Assembly (NCBI GenBank): GCA_958296405.1
Contig: OY282519.1
Coordinates: 2,154,132-2,218,131, forward strand
Reading direction: 5' to 3'
Length of the DNA: 64,000 nucleotides
From: an uncultured Pseudomonadales bacterium
GTDB lineage: Bacteria > Pseudomonadota > Gammaproteobacteria > Pseudomonadales > Azotimanducaceae
Position numbers and translations under genes: made by a program. Positions within the stretch are counted from its first letter, which is position 1. Every line of letters starts with the position of its first letter. Under the pieces are notes generated by a model, which had not been told where the DNA came from, ran no database searches, and saw nothing but the letters and a program-made list of their open reading frames with translations. Shown here one piece after another: positions 56,290 through 64,000 of the stretch.

Positions 56290-57768
56290 ATGATTCTGCC
56301 TCGACAACTTGGCTGGATGGCAGCGCTAGCGATGGGCTGCAACGCGTGGGGCGGCGCTGCGTCCGAGGCGCCGGCTATGCCGGCTGGCGACGTTGCCTCG
56401 GCGTCCGAGGCACCGGCCACGGTGGCCGGCGAGGTGGCCGCGGCGTTTGAGGAGGGCCCGAACGACCCCGCCCTGCGCATCGAGACGCAGCTCATCGGCA
56501 GCGAATTCGCCGCCGCCGCGGCGCAGGCGGAGCAACTCATCGACGCACTGCAGCGCGCCACCACCCGCTACGATCCAGCGCTGTCGCGGCCCTTGGCGCT
56601 GCTTGGCGATGCCCGCCTTGGCTTAGGCGATGCGCCGGGCGCCTTGGAAGCCTACGATCGGGCGCTGCACATCGCCCGCATCAACCACGGCCTCTTTGAC
56701 CCGGGACAAGTTGACATCGTGTATCGGGAAGCGGTGGTGCATGCGGCGATGGGCGACGCGGCCACTGCGGACGCGCGCCACGAATACGCCTACAACGTGT
56801 TGGTGCGCGCCTACGGCCACAACCATCCAGACCTTGTGCCGGGCATCTTCGCACGCGCGGAATGGTTTCGCGCCAGCCACAACATTTTCTTCGCCCGCAA
56901 CCTCTATCAGCGTGCCGCCAAAATTGGGCTGCGTGAGTTCCCGGCCGGCGACGCGCGCACCATCCGAGCGCTGCGGGGCGTGGCCGCCACGTTCCGGGAC
57001 GAGCGCTTCCCGCCGGCGCGGGTGCGCGAGCGGCCCGGCAATGCCGCCGCCCGTCGCTCTGGCGGCAACACGCCGCATGGGCAAATCTCGCTCAATGACT
57101 TCTCGCCCGGCGAGCAGGCCTTGATCGATGTCATCAACCAACTGCAGGCGCGCGCAGACGCCACCGAGGCGGAAATCGCGCTGGCCATGCTCGAATTGGC
57201 GGATTGGTATCTGTTGTTCGACAAGCACAGCCGCGCCGTGCCCCTCTACCGCCGCGTTTGGCAACTGTTCGAGGCGGGTGCGCCGCATTGGCTGGAAGCG
57301 CAAAGGCCAGAGCGCGGGGTGCGGAGCGTTGAAGGCGGGGCGAGCAAGCTTGAGAGCGCAGCGACTGTCGTTGAGGCCGGGGCAGACGGGCTGGGGGGGC
57401 GGGCCAACGGGTTCGAGAGCGTGGCAAAAGGGTCACAGCGCGGGGCAGCGTGGCGCGCCGAGACCTTGGGTGCACCGGCGCCGCTTTACCTGCCGTTGCC
57501 GCCACCACCGACGCGGCCGAAGGGCGGAGCGAGCGACACGGCGGAGCAGGGCATCGTCGAACTCGCCATCACCGTGACGGAACGTGGCCGCGTGGTGGAC
57601 ATCGAAACCTTGCGTTCCGAACCGGAGGGATTGATGGACCATCGGGTGCGGCGGGCGACGCGCAGCGCCCGCTATCGGCCCATGTTGACCGATGGCGGCC
57701 CGGTGCGCACCGAAGGTGTGCGCATTGAGTATCGCTTTGCGCACTATCCGCTCGCGGCAGGCCAGTGA
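56290..57768 (+). CDS. TPR protein with C-terminal TonB-C-like domain
   Basis: A 492-residue exported protein: a signal peptide with an Ala/Gly-rich stretch (MILPRQLGWMAALAMGCNAWG), then a TPR-like helical region (about 60-290) with LGDARLGLGDAPGALEAYDRALHIARINHG and AVVHAAMGDAATADARHEYAYNVLVRAYGHNHPDLV. The last 80 residues (GIVELAITVTERGRVVDIETLRSEPEGLMDHRVRRATRSARYRPML) have the TonB C-terminal fold, as in periplasmic proteins that pair tetratricopeptide repeats with a TonB_C domain. Residues about 345-395 are a Gly/Ala-rich low-complexity insert. First of the envelope cluster 56290-64000. ATG 56290 is preferred over the TTG-frame extension; no clear ribosome site. Confidence 0.75.
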   Translation: MILPRQLGWMAALAMGCNAWGGAASEAPAMPAGDVASASEAPATVAGEVAAAFEEGPNDPALRIETQLIGSEFAAAAAQAEQLIDALQRATTRYDPALSRPLALLGDARLGLGDAPGALEAYDRALHIARINHGLFDPGQVDIVYREAVVHAAMGDAATADARHEYAYNVLVRAYGHNHPDLVPGIFARAEWFRASHNIFFARNLYQRAAKIGLREFPAGDARTIRALRGVAATFRDERFPPARVRERPGNAAARRSGGNTPHGQISLNDFSPGEQALIDVINQLQARADATEAEIALAMLELADWYLLFDKHSRAVPLYRRVWQLFEAGAPHWLEAQRPERGVRSVEGGASKLESAATVVEAGADGLGGRANGFESVAKGSQRGAAWRAETLGAPAPLYLPLPPPPTRPKGGASDTAEQGIVELAITVTERGRVVDIETLRSEPEGLMDHRVRRATRSARYRPMLTDGGPVRTEGVRIEYRFAHYPLAAGQ

Positions 57769-57869
57769 ACGCGCGATGCCACGCCGCGCCGGCTTCAGGC
57801 GCGGTTCAGCCTTGCCGGGCTAGCATGGCTTGGGTAATGCGCCACGGGCTCTTCAAGGAACATCACGCC

Positions 57870-58967
57870 ATGACATTGCGATTCACAGCGCTTGTCGCCG
57901 CCGCCAGCTTGGCCCTTGCCGCCTGCTCTTCGTCGCGGCCACCGAGCGTGCCGCAGCCGCCATCTAGGCCGTCGCAGAGCATGCCTTCGCCGTCGAGTTC
58001 GCCCTCGCAGCCGAGCATGCCCTCGCCATCGAGTTCCCGTTCCCAGCCCAGTTCACCGTCGCGGCCGAGCATGCCGTCGCCGCCATCGAGTTCGCGTTCC
58101 CAACCGAGCCTGCCGACGCCGAGCAGTTCGCCGTCGCGGCCGAGCATGCCCTCGCCGCCATCGAGTTCCCCTGCACGGCCGAGCTCGCCTTCCGATTCCC
58201 GTTCGCAGCCCATGCCAACGCCTTCGGACTCGCGTTCCCAGCCCGGTCTGCCAACGCCGTCCAGTTCCTCCACGCCAGCGAACTTGCCAACGCCGGCTGG
58301 CCGGCCGGGTGCGCCAGCGCCCGGAAGCGCGCCAACCCGGCCGGGAGAGGATGCGTCGAGCCAAGGCGATCCATCCTCCCAGCCGGGTGGCCGCCCCGAC
58401 GCTGGGGACGAGGCAAACGGTGGTGGCCCCAACCGGCCGGCCAATGACGGTTGGGAATCCAGCAATCAACTGCCGGAAACGGCCGGTGGCGAAACCCGAT
58501 CTGTGCCCGGCAACGGCGGGCAGCCAACGGCTCAGCAACGTGGAAGTGGCCAGCCTGGCGGCGGACGGCCAACGCCCGGCGATGGCGAGCTCGACGCCGC
58601 CTTGGGCGAAATCGATGGCGAGATTTTGAGCGAGCGGGCGACAATACTGGCGCGACGCAACGAGACCGCAGGGCAACGCCCGGCGCCGGAGGCATCAGGC
58701 GGCGGCGCCGAAGACGCGGACGAAGCGCCGGCGGCCGGCGGTGGCGACGCCGCGCAGATGCCTGGCCGGATGCCCGGCGGGGAGGCCCGCCGGGCGCCGC
58801 GCCCAACGCCAGTGCGCATGCCCGGCCGGCCGGTGCCGCCGGATGTGGCGGACGCGCGCGATGACGATGTGGTGTGCCGGCAACTGCGCGAGGCGGCCAT
58901 GCAAGAGGTGGACGTGGCGTTGCGCGAAAAATTGTGGGACGAATATCGGCGCTGCAGGGAGCGATAG
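57870..58967 (+). CDS. Ser/Pro-rich lipoprotein
   Basis: A 365-residue lipoprotein: signal MTLRFTALVAAASLALAAC with lipobox LAAC and Cys19. Residues about 20-145 are a Ser/Pro repeat region (many SMPSP, SSSRSQP units), then an Ala/Gly/Pro-rich acidic linker, and a short helical C-terminus with DDVVCRQLREAAMQEVDVALREKLWDEYRRCRER carrying two cysteines. The Ser/Pro stretch is like a cell-wall-spanning spacer. Its stop shares a base with the GTG start of the next gene. No family is recognised. Confidence 0.75.
   Translation: MTLRFTALVAAASLALAACSSSRPPSVPQPPSRPSQSMPSPSSSPSQPSMPSPSSSRSQPSSPSRPSMPSPPSSSRSQPSLPTPSSSPSRPSMPSPPSSSPARPSSPSDSRSQPMPTPSDSRSQPGLPTPSSSSTPANLPTPAGRPGAPAPGSAPTRPGEDASSQGDPSSQPGGRPDAGDEANGGGPNRPANDGWESSNQLPETAGGETRSVPGNGGQPTAQQRGSGQPGGGRPTPGDGELDAALGEIDGEILSERATILARRNETAGQRPAPEASGGGAEDADEAPAAGGGDAAQMPGRMPGGEARRAPRPTPVRMPGRPVPPDVADARDDDVVCRQLREAAMQEVDVALREKLWDEYRRCRER
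57950..58200 (+). repeat. Ser/Pro-coding repeat array in the lipoprotein gene
   Basis: A repetitive tract of short PS-rich units. Two blocks of about 48 bases with a 75-base period (25 codons; 58050 and 58125 on) are almost identical and both contain TCGCGGCCGAGCATGCC, differing mainly at synonymous sites, so recent unequal duplication is likely. Confidence 0.7.
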
Positions 58968-60343
58968 TGGCAACGATGGAGGAGTTAGGGCAGGGCAGCG
59001 CCGCCGCAGAGAACCAGGCTTGCCGCGGCTGGCTTGGTTGGCTCGCCCAAACGCGCCAGCGGCGCCAAGCGTTCGCGGGCACTGCTGGCAAGCCCTGTTG
59101 GCGCGCCGCTGGCCGAGGGTTGGGGTTCGCCCTCCTCGCGCCGCTTGCGGCCTGTGTCACCGAGACAGTGCGCGTGGTTGACATGACGCCGCCGCAGCAG
59201 GCGTCGCGCGCCATTCCGGAGGAGATGCTGCTCGATGTCGGCGTGGCGGTCTTTGATGCCAACGTGCCAGAGGGATACGACGAGCAAGTTGAGCGCAATG
59301 TGCAGCCCGAAGTGCGCCGCGCGGAAGCCAACTACATGGCGTTCTTTCTGAAGAACCTCCTGCAATCGACGGGCAATTGGGGTGCGGTGCGCGTGGTGCC
59401 CCGGCGCACCGATGCTGTGGACATCGTGGTCGCGGCGACCATCGAACACTCGGATGGCGAGAGCCTGCGCCTTCGCGCCACCGTCACGGATGCGCGCGGC
59501 GAACGCTGGTTCACGCGCGAGTATGAGTCCCTTGCGAGCAAATACGCCTACGACGGCAGCATCCCCGCTGGCATCGACCCATTTCAGAGCGCCTATCGCA
59601 CCCTCGCCGATGACATGTTCGCCTACCTTGAGCGCTTGGCGCCGGCGGATGTCAGCGCCATTCGCAACACCGCGGAGCTGCAGTTCGCGCGCGGCTTCGC
59701 CCCGGAGGCCTTCGGGGATTACTTGGCTGTCGCCGCAGATGGCCGCGTGGTCGTGCGGCGGCTGCCGGCCGCCGACGACGCCATGCTGGCTCGCACCCGG
59801 CGCGTCCGCGAGCGCGAGTACCTCTTCATCGACACGCTGGATGAATACTACGAAACCTTCGCGGCCAACATGTTCACGCCATATCAAAATTGGCGCCGCG
59901 CCACCTACGAGGAAGCCATCGCGTACAACTTGGCGCGCCAGCAAGCCCGCTCCCGAGTGCTGGCTGGTTCCGCCGCGGTGATCGGCGGCATCGCCGCACA
60001 AACCCAAGGCCGGCGCTTGGCGACGCGCTACGGCGGTTTGGTGAGCATCATCGGCGGCGCTGGGCTGCTGAAAACCGCCATCGACAAGTTTGCGGAAGCG
60101 AAGGTGCATGCGGAAGTGCTGCAAGAGTTGGGCACTTCGGCGGAAGCGGAGATCGTGCCGACCACCATCGAGCTCGAGAACCAAACGTTGACCTTGCAGG
60201 GCGCGGTCGATGCGCAGTACGAAGAACTGCGGCGCATCCTGAAAAAGGTGTACTTGGAGGAACTCGGCTTGCCCGCATCGGCCGAACCGGCGTCGAACGC
60301 CGCTCGGGAGGCCGCCCGTGCGCAAGCGGATGAACCGGCCTGA
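58967..60343 (+). CDS. Envelope lipoprotein of unknown function, cluster partner
   Basis: A 458-residue protein with a long N-terminal leader and a lipobox in FALLAPLAACVTETVR (Cys at about residue 64); the first 45 residues look cytoplasmic, so the true start may be further in, e.g. the hydrophobic segment. The mature part has LLDVGVAVFDANVPEGYDEQVERNVQPEVRRAEANYMAFFLKNLLQSTGNWGAVRVVP, reminiscent of a conserved lipoprotein in gliding/FGE clusters, then an acidic tail with helices. GTG 58967 shares one base with the previous stop. No enzymatic motif seen. Confidence 0.7.
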   Translation: MATMEELGQGSAAAENQACRGWLGWLAQTRQRRQAFAGTAGKPCWRAAGRGLGFALLAPLAACVTETVRVVDMTPPQQASRAIPEEMLLDVGVAVFDANVPEGYDEQVERNVQPEVRRAEANYMAFFLKNLLQSTGNWGAVRVVPRRTDAVDIVVAATIEHSDGESLRLRATVTDARGERWFTREYESLASKYAYDGSIPAGIDPFQSAYRTLADDMFAYLERLAPADVSAIRNTAELQFARGFAPEAFGDYLAVAADGRVVVRRLPAADDAMLARTRRVREREYLFIDTLDEYYETFAANMFTPYQNWRRATYEEAIAYNLARQQARSRVLAGSAAVIGGIAAQTQGRRLATRYGGLVSIIGGAGLLKTAIDKFAEAKVHAEVLQELGTSAEAEIVPTTIELENQTLTLQGAVDAQYEELRRILKKVYLEELGLPASAEPASNAAREAARAQADEPA

Positions 60344-60385
60344 AACGCCGTCGCGCTGCCACCGCATCGCTAGCTAGGCCAAGCT

Positions 60386-61879
60386 GTGGAGCCGCTCACC
60401 ATCAAGCCGGCCGCGGCGCCCCTCACACAGGGTGGCGACCGCAAGCGGCGCGCTCGGCTGCCAACGCCGCGCGCAGCCGTGTTGGCTGCCGGTGCCTTGG
60501 CGCTTACGGCGCTCTTGGGTTGGATTGTCCTTGCCTTGCCGGATCGCGTGGCAACGCCGCGCTTGGCTGTGTCCAATTCAGCCGACCAACCGGCGGCGTC
60601 CGAGCGCAGCCAAGTGGCGGCAGACGTGACGCCGCCCTTCCGTCAGTTGGAACTGGAGCGAGCGGAGCGGGCCGCCCGAGAATCGTTGGCGCGGTTCGTG
60701 GAGCTCACGCGCGCGTTGGAGCAAGACATGAGCGTGGCCGCGTGGGGCCAAGCGGAGCTCGTCGCCGCCACCGATCGTGCCGTTGCCGCCGATCAGCTGT
60801 TCCTGCAGGAGCGCTACGAAGCGGCGCTTGAGGAATACGACGCGGCCGTCGCGGCGCTTGTGGCGCTCCAAGAGCGCGGCGTGGCGCTGCACGATGCGGC
60901 AGTGGCGCGTGGCGCCGAAGCCTTGGACGCCAGGCAGCCGGCGACGGCCGCCGCGGCCTTCGCAGAAGCGCTGGCGATTCGGCCGCAGTCGCAAGCGGCG
61001 CTGGCCGGCGCTCGCCGGGCGGCGGCGCAGCCGCGGGCGCTGGAACTCATGCGCGAGGGCGAACGCGCCAGGCTGCGCGGGGATTTCGCCGCCGCGATGC
61101 AGCACCTTGAAACTGCCCGTGCGGTGGATGCGGCGACGCCGGGCCTTGCCGCTGCCCTCGCCGCAGTGCAACGGGAAGTGGCGCAAAACGTGCGCGAGCA
61201 GGCGCTCTCGGCTGGTTTTCGAGCACTGAGAGATGGCGATTTCGATGCGGCGCAGGGCGCGTTCGATGGCGTGTTGGCGGCGTCTCCGGAAGAGCCGGCG
61301 GCCTTGGATGGATTGCGGCAAACCGCGCAGCAGCGCATGCTGGCGGTGATTGAGCGCCACAAGCGCGAGGCGCTCGAACGCGAAGCGCAGGGCGATTGGC
61401 AGGGCGCGCTCGCGAGCTATGCCGCCGCGCTGCAGGTGGACGGTGCGCTCCGCTTCGCCCGCGACGGCCAGGCGCGGCTCAGCGCCCGCGTTGAAACCCT
61501 CGCCGAGATGCAGGCGTTGCTCGCCGACCCGGCGGCGCTTTCAGAAGACGCGACGTTCAAGGCGGCCGAAGCGTTGCTGGCCGAAGCGCGGGCGCAGGGA
61601 GCGGCCAGCGGCCCCGACGCGCAAGCGGTGACGGCATTTGCGGAGCTGCTCGCCCGGGCTGGCAAACCGTTGCCCTTGGTGCTCGTTTCGGACAATGCCA
61701 CCACGGTGACGATCTACAAAGTGGGGCAACTCGGCGCATTCGAGCGTCGCGAGCTCAACTTGCGGCCTGGCCGCTACACCATCGTCGGCAGCCGTGACGG
61801 TTGCCGCGACGTGCGCAAGGAGATTGTGCTGGCACCGAACATGGCGCCGGTGGCGGTGCGCTGCGAGGAGCGCATCTGA
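60386..61879 (+). CDS. Membrane-anchored TPR-like helical protein
   Basis: A 497-residue protein: a basic N-terminus, one membrane helix (about 30-51, AVLAAGALALTALLGWIVLAL), then periplasmic Ala-rich TPR/coiled repeats (about 90-400; ALAVRPQSQAALAGARR-like arrays) and a beta-rich end GKPLPLVLVSDNATTVTIYKVGQLGAFERRELNLRPGRYTIVGSRDGCRDVRKEIVLAPN, a PEGA-like fold with the C-terminal Arg-Cys pair. A GTG start (60386) lies 42 bases after the previous gene. It probably docks other envelope proteins of this cluster; that is inference. Confidence 0.75.
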   Translation: MEPLTIKPAAAPLTQGGDRKRRARLPTPRAAVLAAGALALTALLGWIVLALPDRVATPRLAVSNSADQPAASERSQVAADVTPPFRQLELERAERAARESLARFVELTRALEQDMSVAAWGQAELVAATDRAVAADQLFLQERYEAALEEYDAAVAALVALQERGVALHDAAVARGAEALDARQPATAAAAFAEALAIRPQSQAALAGARRAAAQPRALELMREGERARLRGDFAAAMQHLETARAVDAATPGLAAALAAVQREVAQNVREQALSAGFRALRDGDFDAAQGAFDGVLAASPEEPAALDGLRQTAQQRMLAVIERHKREALEREAQGDWQGALASYAAALQVDGALRFARDGQARLSARVETLAEMQALLADPAALSEDATFKAAEALLAEARAQGAASGPDAQAVTAFAELLARAGKPLPLVLVSDNATTVTIYKVGQLGAFERRELNLRPGRYTIVGSRDGCRDVRKEIVLAPNMAPVAVRCEERI

Positions 61880-61883
61880 TGGC

Positions 61884-64000
61884 ATGGCGCACTGCGGTCA
61901 GCGCATGGCGGTCGCACCCGTCGCACCTCGCGCTCGCCGGGCGGTGCTCGTGATGACGGACGCAGCGCCCGTTGCCGGCGCAATTCAACCCACCCGCTTC
62001 GCACCAACGCCGGATGCGCCGCGTCGCGTTGCAGCCTGGCTCACGCCGGGGCGCGGGGCGCTGCTCGTCGCAGCGGCCGCGACGGCGTGGTTCCTGTGGT
62101 TTTTGTTCACCGCCAAGTCCGTGCGGTTCGACATCGACCCACCCACCGCGGCCGTGACCGTAAGCGGCGGCTTCGAACTGCAGTTCTCCGGCATCCGGCT
62201 GTTGCGTGAGGGGCGTTACCAATTGCAGGCCACGGCGGCTGGCTATCACCCGCTGGAGGCCGAGGTCGATGTGGCGGCGCCGCGCAACCAGACACTCTCC
62301 TTCGCCCTTGCGCCATTGCCAGGCCGGGTGACATTTCAATCCACGCCCCCCGGCGCCACCGTGCGCGTGGATGGCGAGGCCTTTGGCGTGACGCCGTTGG
62401 TCGCGGATGTTGCCGCTGGAGCACGGGCCGTTGAGATGATCTTGGACATGCACCAGCCGGCGCAGGCGACGGTCGATGTGATCGGCCGCGAAGTCGCCCA
62501 AACCGTCGCGCACACGCTGCGTCCAGACTGGGCATCGGTGACGCTGGTCACGTCGCCGCCGGGTGCTGGGATTTATGCGGACGACGTGCTGGTCGGCGCC
62601 GCGCCGGGCCCAGTGCGTGTGCCGAGCGGCGAGCGGCGCATCGAGGTGCGGCTCGACGGCCACAAGACTTGGCGCGATGTTTTGCATGTCGTCGCGGAGC
62701 AGCAACTGACACTGCCGCCGGTGACCCTTGCCCGCGCCGATGGCCTGCTGACGGTGCGGTCAACGCCGCTTGGCGCCGGCGTGACGGTCAATGGCGCGTA
62801 TCGGGGCGTCACCCCCACCCAAATCGAGGTGGCGCCGGGGCGTTCCCATCAAGTTGAGGTATCTCTGGCAGGACATGCGCCGGTGACGCGCCGCGTCCGC
62901 GCGCAGTCGAGCCGAGAGATGTTCGTGGACGTAGAGTTGGCGCCGCTGACGGGCGAGTTGGCCGTGACGCTTGCGCCGCCGGACGCGGAACTGTGGATCG
63001 ACGGTGCATTGGTCGGCGCGGGGTCGCGTACGCTGGCCTTGCCGGCGCGGGCACATGACGTTGAGGTGCGCAAGGAAGGGTACGCCGGCTACCGCCGCGC
63101 AGTGACGCCGCAGCCGGGTTTCATGCAGGAGCTCAAGGTGCGCCTGCTCACCTTGGAGGAAGCGCGCGTCGCCCGCTTGACGCCAACCGTCACTACCTCC
63201 GCGGGCCAAGTGCTGCTGCTCCTGAAGCCGTCGCCGATTCGCTTGGGCGCTTCGCGCCGGGAGCCGGGCCGCCGCGCCAACGAGGCGTTGCGGGAAGTTC
63301 AGCTCACGCGGCTCTATTACCTTGGCGCGCGGGAAGTGACAAACGCCGAGTTCCGCGAGTTCGCCGGCGGCCACGCCTCCGGCGAGTTCGAGACGCTCGA
63401 CATCGACAAAGACGCGCAGCCGGTGGCCAACGTCGCTTGGGAAGAGGCGGCGCTGTACTGCAATTGGCTTTCAGAGCGCGACGGTCTCGTGCCCTTTTAC
63501 TTGGTGGAGTTCGGCAAGGTGACGGGCTTCGTCGACAGCGCCGTGGGCTATCGCTTGCCCACCGAGGCGGAGTGGGCTTGGGCCGCGCGCCATGCGGGCG
63601 AAGACGAGCCGCTGCTGCGCTTTCCGTGGGGCGACCAACTGCCGCCGGAGAACCGGCACGGCAACTATGCGGACGCTTCGGCGCGGCATGTGGTGGGGCG
63701 CATCGTCTTCGGCTACAACGACAACCACATCGTCAGCGCGCCCGTGGGCACCTTCAAGCCGAACGCCAAGGGCCTGTATGACTTGGGCGGCAATGTGGCC
63801 GAGTGGGTACACGATTACTACGACATTCCGGAGCCGGATGCGCCAACGAACCCGCTTGGCCCCCCAACGGGCGACTACCACGTCATCAAGGGCTCAAGCT
63901 GGATGCACGGCGCCATCTCGGAACTGCGCCTCGCGTTTCGAGACTATGGCGCCAAGGGGCGGCCCGATGTCGGCTTTCGCATCGCCCGCTTCGCGGAGGC
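61884..64000 (+). CDS. PEGA-repeat protein with C-terminal FGE-sulfatase domain, partial
   Basis: The gene runs off the right edge (705 codons visible). N-terminus: cytoplasmic tail, one membrane helix (about 57-75, LLVAAAATAWFLWFLF), then four to five PEGA-type beta units (LPGRVTFQSTPPGATVRVDGEAFGVTPL; VTLVTSPPGAGIYADDVLVGAAP; LLTVRSTPLGAGVTVNGAYRGVTP; LAVTLAPPDAELWIDGALVGAGS), then an FGE/SUMF1-like domain from about residue 477 (YYLGAREVTNAEFREFAGG, YRLPTEAEWAWAARHAGED, GLYDLGGNVAEWVHDYYD, VIKGSSWMHGA, GFRIARFAE). It probably acts as a surface or periplasmic scaffold or a formylglycine-type enzyme; the active-site cysteines are not seen. The start is uncertain (ATG 61884 after GAGGAG, or ATG 61905/61953). 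Confidence 0.82.
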   Translation, partial: MAHCGQRMAVAPVAPRARRAVLVMTDAAPVAGAIQPTRFAPTPDAPRRVAAWLTPGRGALLVAAAATAWFLWFLFTAKSVRFDIDPPTAAVTVSGGFELQFSGIRLLREGRYQLQATAAGYHPLEAEVDVAAPRNQTLSFALAPLPGRVTFQSTPPGATVRVDGEAFGVTPLVADVAAGARAVEMILDMHQPAQATVDVIGREVAQTVAHTLRPDWASVTLVTSPPGAGIYADDVLVGAAPGPVRVPSGERRIEVRLDGHKTWRDVLHVVAEQQLTLPPVTLARADGLLTVRSTPLGAGVTVNGAYRGVTPTQIEVAPGRSHQVEVSLAGHAPVTRRVRAQSSREMFVDVELAPLTGELAVTLAPPDAELWIDGALVGAGSRTLALPARAHDVEVRKEGYAGYRRAVTPQPGFMQELKVRLLTLEEARVARLTPTVTTSAGQVLLLLKPSPIRLGASRREPGRRANEALREVQLTRLYYLGAREVTNAEFREFAGGHASGEFETLDIDKDAQPVANVAWEEAALYCNWLSERDGLVPFYLVEFGKVTGFVDSAVGYRLPTEAEWAWAARHAGEDEPLLRFPWGDQLPPENRHGNYADASARHVVGRIVFGYNDNHIVSAPVGTFKPNAKGLYDLGGNVAEWVHDYYDIPEPDAPTNPLGPPTGDYHVIKGSSWMHGAISELRLAFRDYGAKGRPDVGFRIARFAE

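Noticed and set aside
57950-58200. CRISPR-like repeats in the Ser/Pro gene
   Set aside because: The repeats are in-frame codon-level duplications within a coding gene with no spacers of constant length.

Overview
The window is GC-rich, densely coded chromosome. The gene neighbourhoods priA / SPOR / hslVU / ubiE-ubiB-tatABC, pspF-pspABC, dnaX-ybaB-recR and rnd-ycgN, together with a HiPIP and a 4.5S RNA, point to a gammaproteobacterium, probably an aerobic, free-living or host-associated marine-type lineage. That placement is an inference from gene content; no rRNA or tRNA gene is visible. Overlapping stop/start codons (ATGA, GTGA, TGATG) are frequent, and GTG and TTG starts occur.

Region by region. 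1-870 is the C-terminal end of a UvrD-type (probably RecQ-fused) helicase. 942-12253 holds core housekeeping genes: priA, a SPOR protein, hslVU, a DUF971 gene, ubiE, ubiB, tatABC, and then a lipoprotein hydrolase. 12269-16533 (minus) is an acetoin/2-oxoacid dehydrogenase operon (E1alpha, E1beta, acoX, E2) with a palindrome upstream. 16659-33142 is accessory and catabolic: an ADP-ribosylglycohydrolase paired with a small nuclease-like protein, a MaoC hydratase, hydrolases, a Tat-exported PhoD-like phosphatase, a GPH symporter, an amidohydrolase, an AAA ATPase/PD-(D/E)XK pair, a secreted formylglycine-generating-enzyme-like (FGE) protein with a variable-region-like end, an enoyl-CoA hydratase and an LLM flavin enzyme. 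33247-38684 is an aa3-type oxidase cluster with a diheme subunit II, a TlpA-like thioredoxin and a convergent Tat-exported HiPIP. 38725-42144 has the 4.5S RNA and the phage-shock operon. 42350-53759 is again core: GDPD, dnaX-ybaB-recR-rnd-ycgN, a MoxR/VWA pair and hrpA.

53824-55860 is the most notable locus: a small secreted Cys-containing precursor, an MNIO (DUF692) oxidase and a DUF2063 partner. It is a bufferin-type RiPP operon whose core has EGxC motifs with Asp, His and Asn in place of Lys. A relic transposase follows.

56290 to the window end is one collinear envelope cluster: a TPR/TonB-C-like protein, two lipoproteins, a membrane-anchored repeat protein and a PEGA-repeat protein with a C-terminal FGE-sulfatase fold that runs off the window.

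The parts connect. TatABC would export the PhoD-like phosphatase and the HiPIP. The TlpA protein sits immediately before coxB, where it could serve CuA-site maturation. PspF would drive pspABC. Several conserved proteins (PriA, HrpA, TlpA, the TPR protein) carry lineage-specific low-complexity in-frame inserts or tails.
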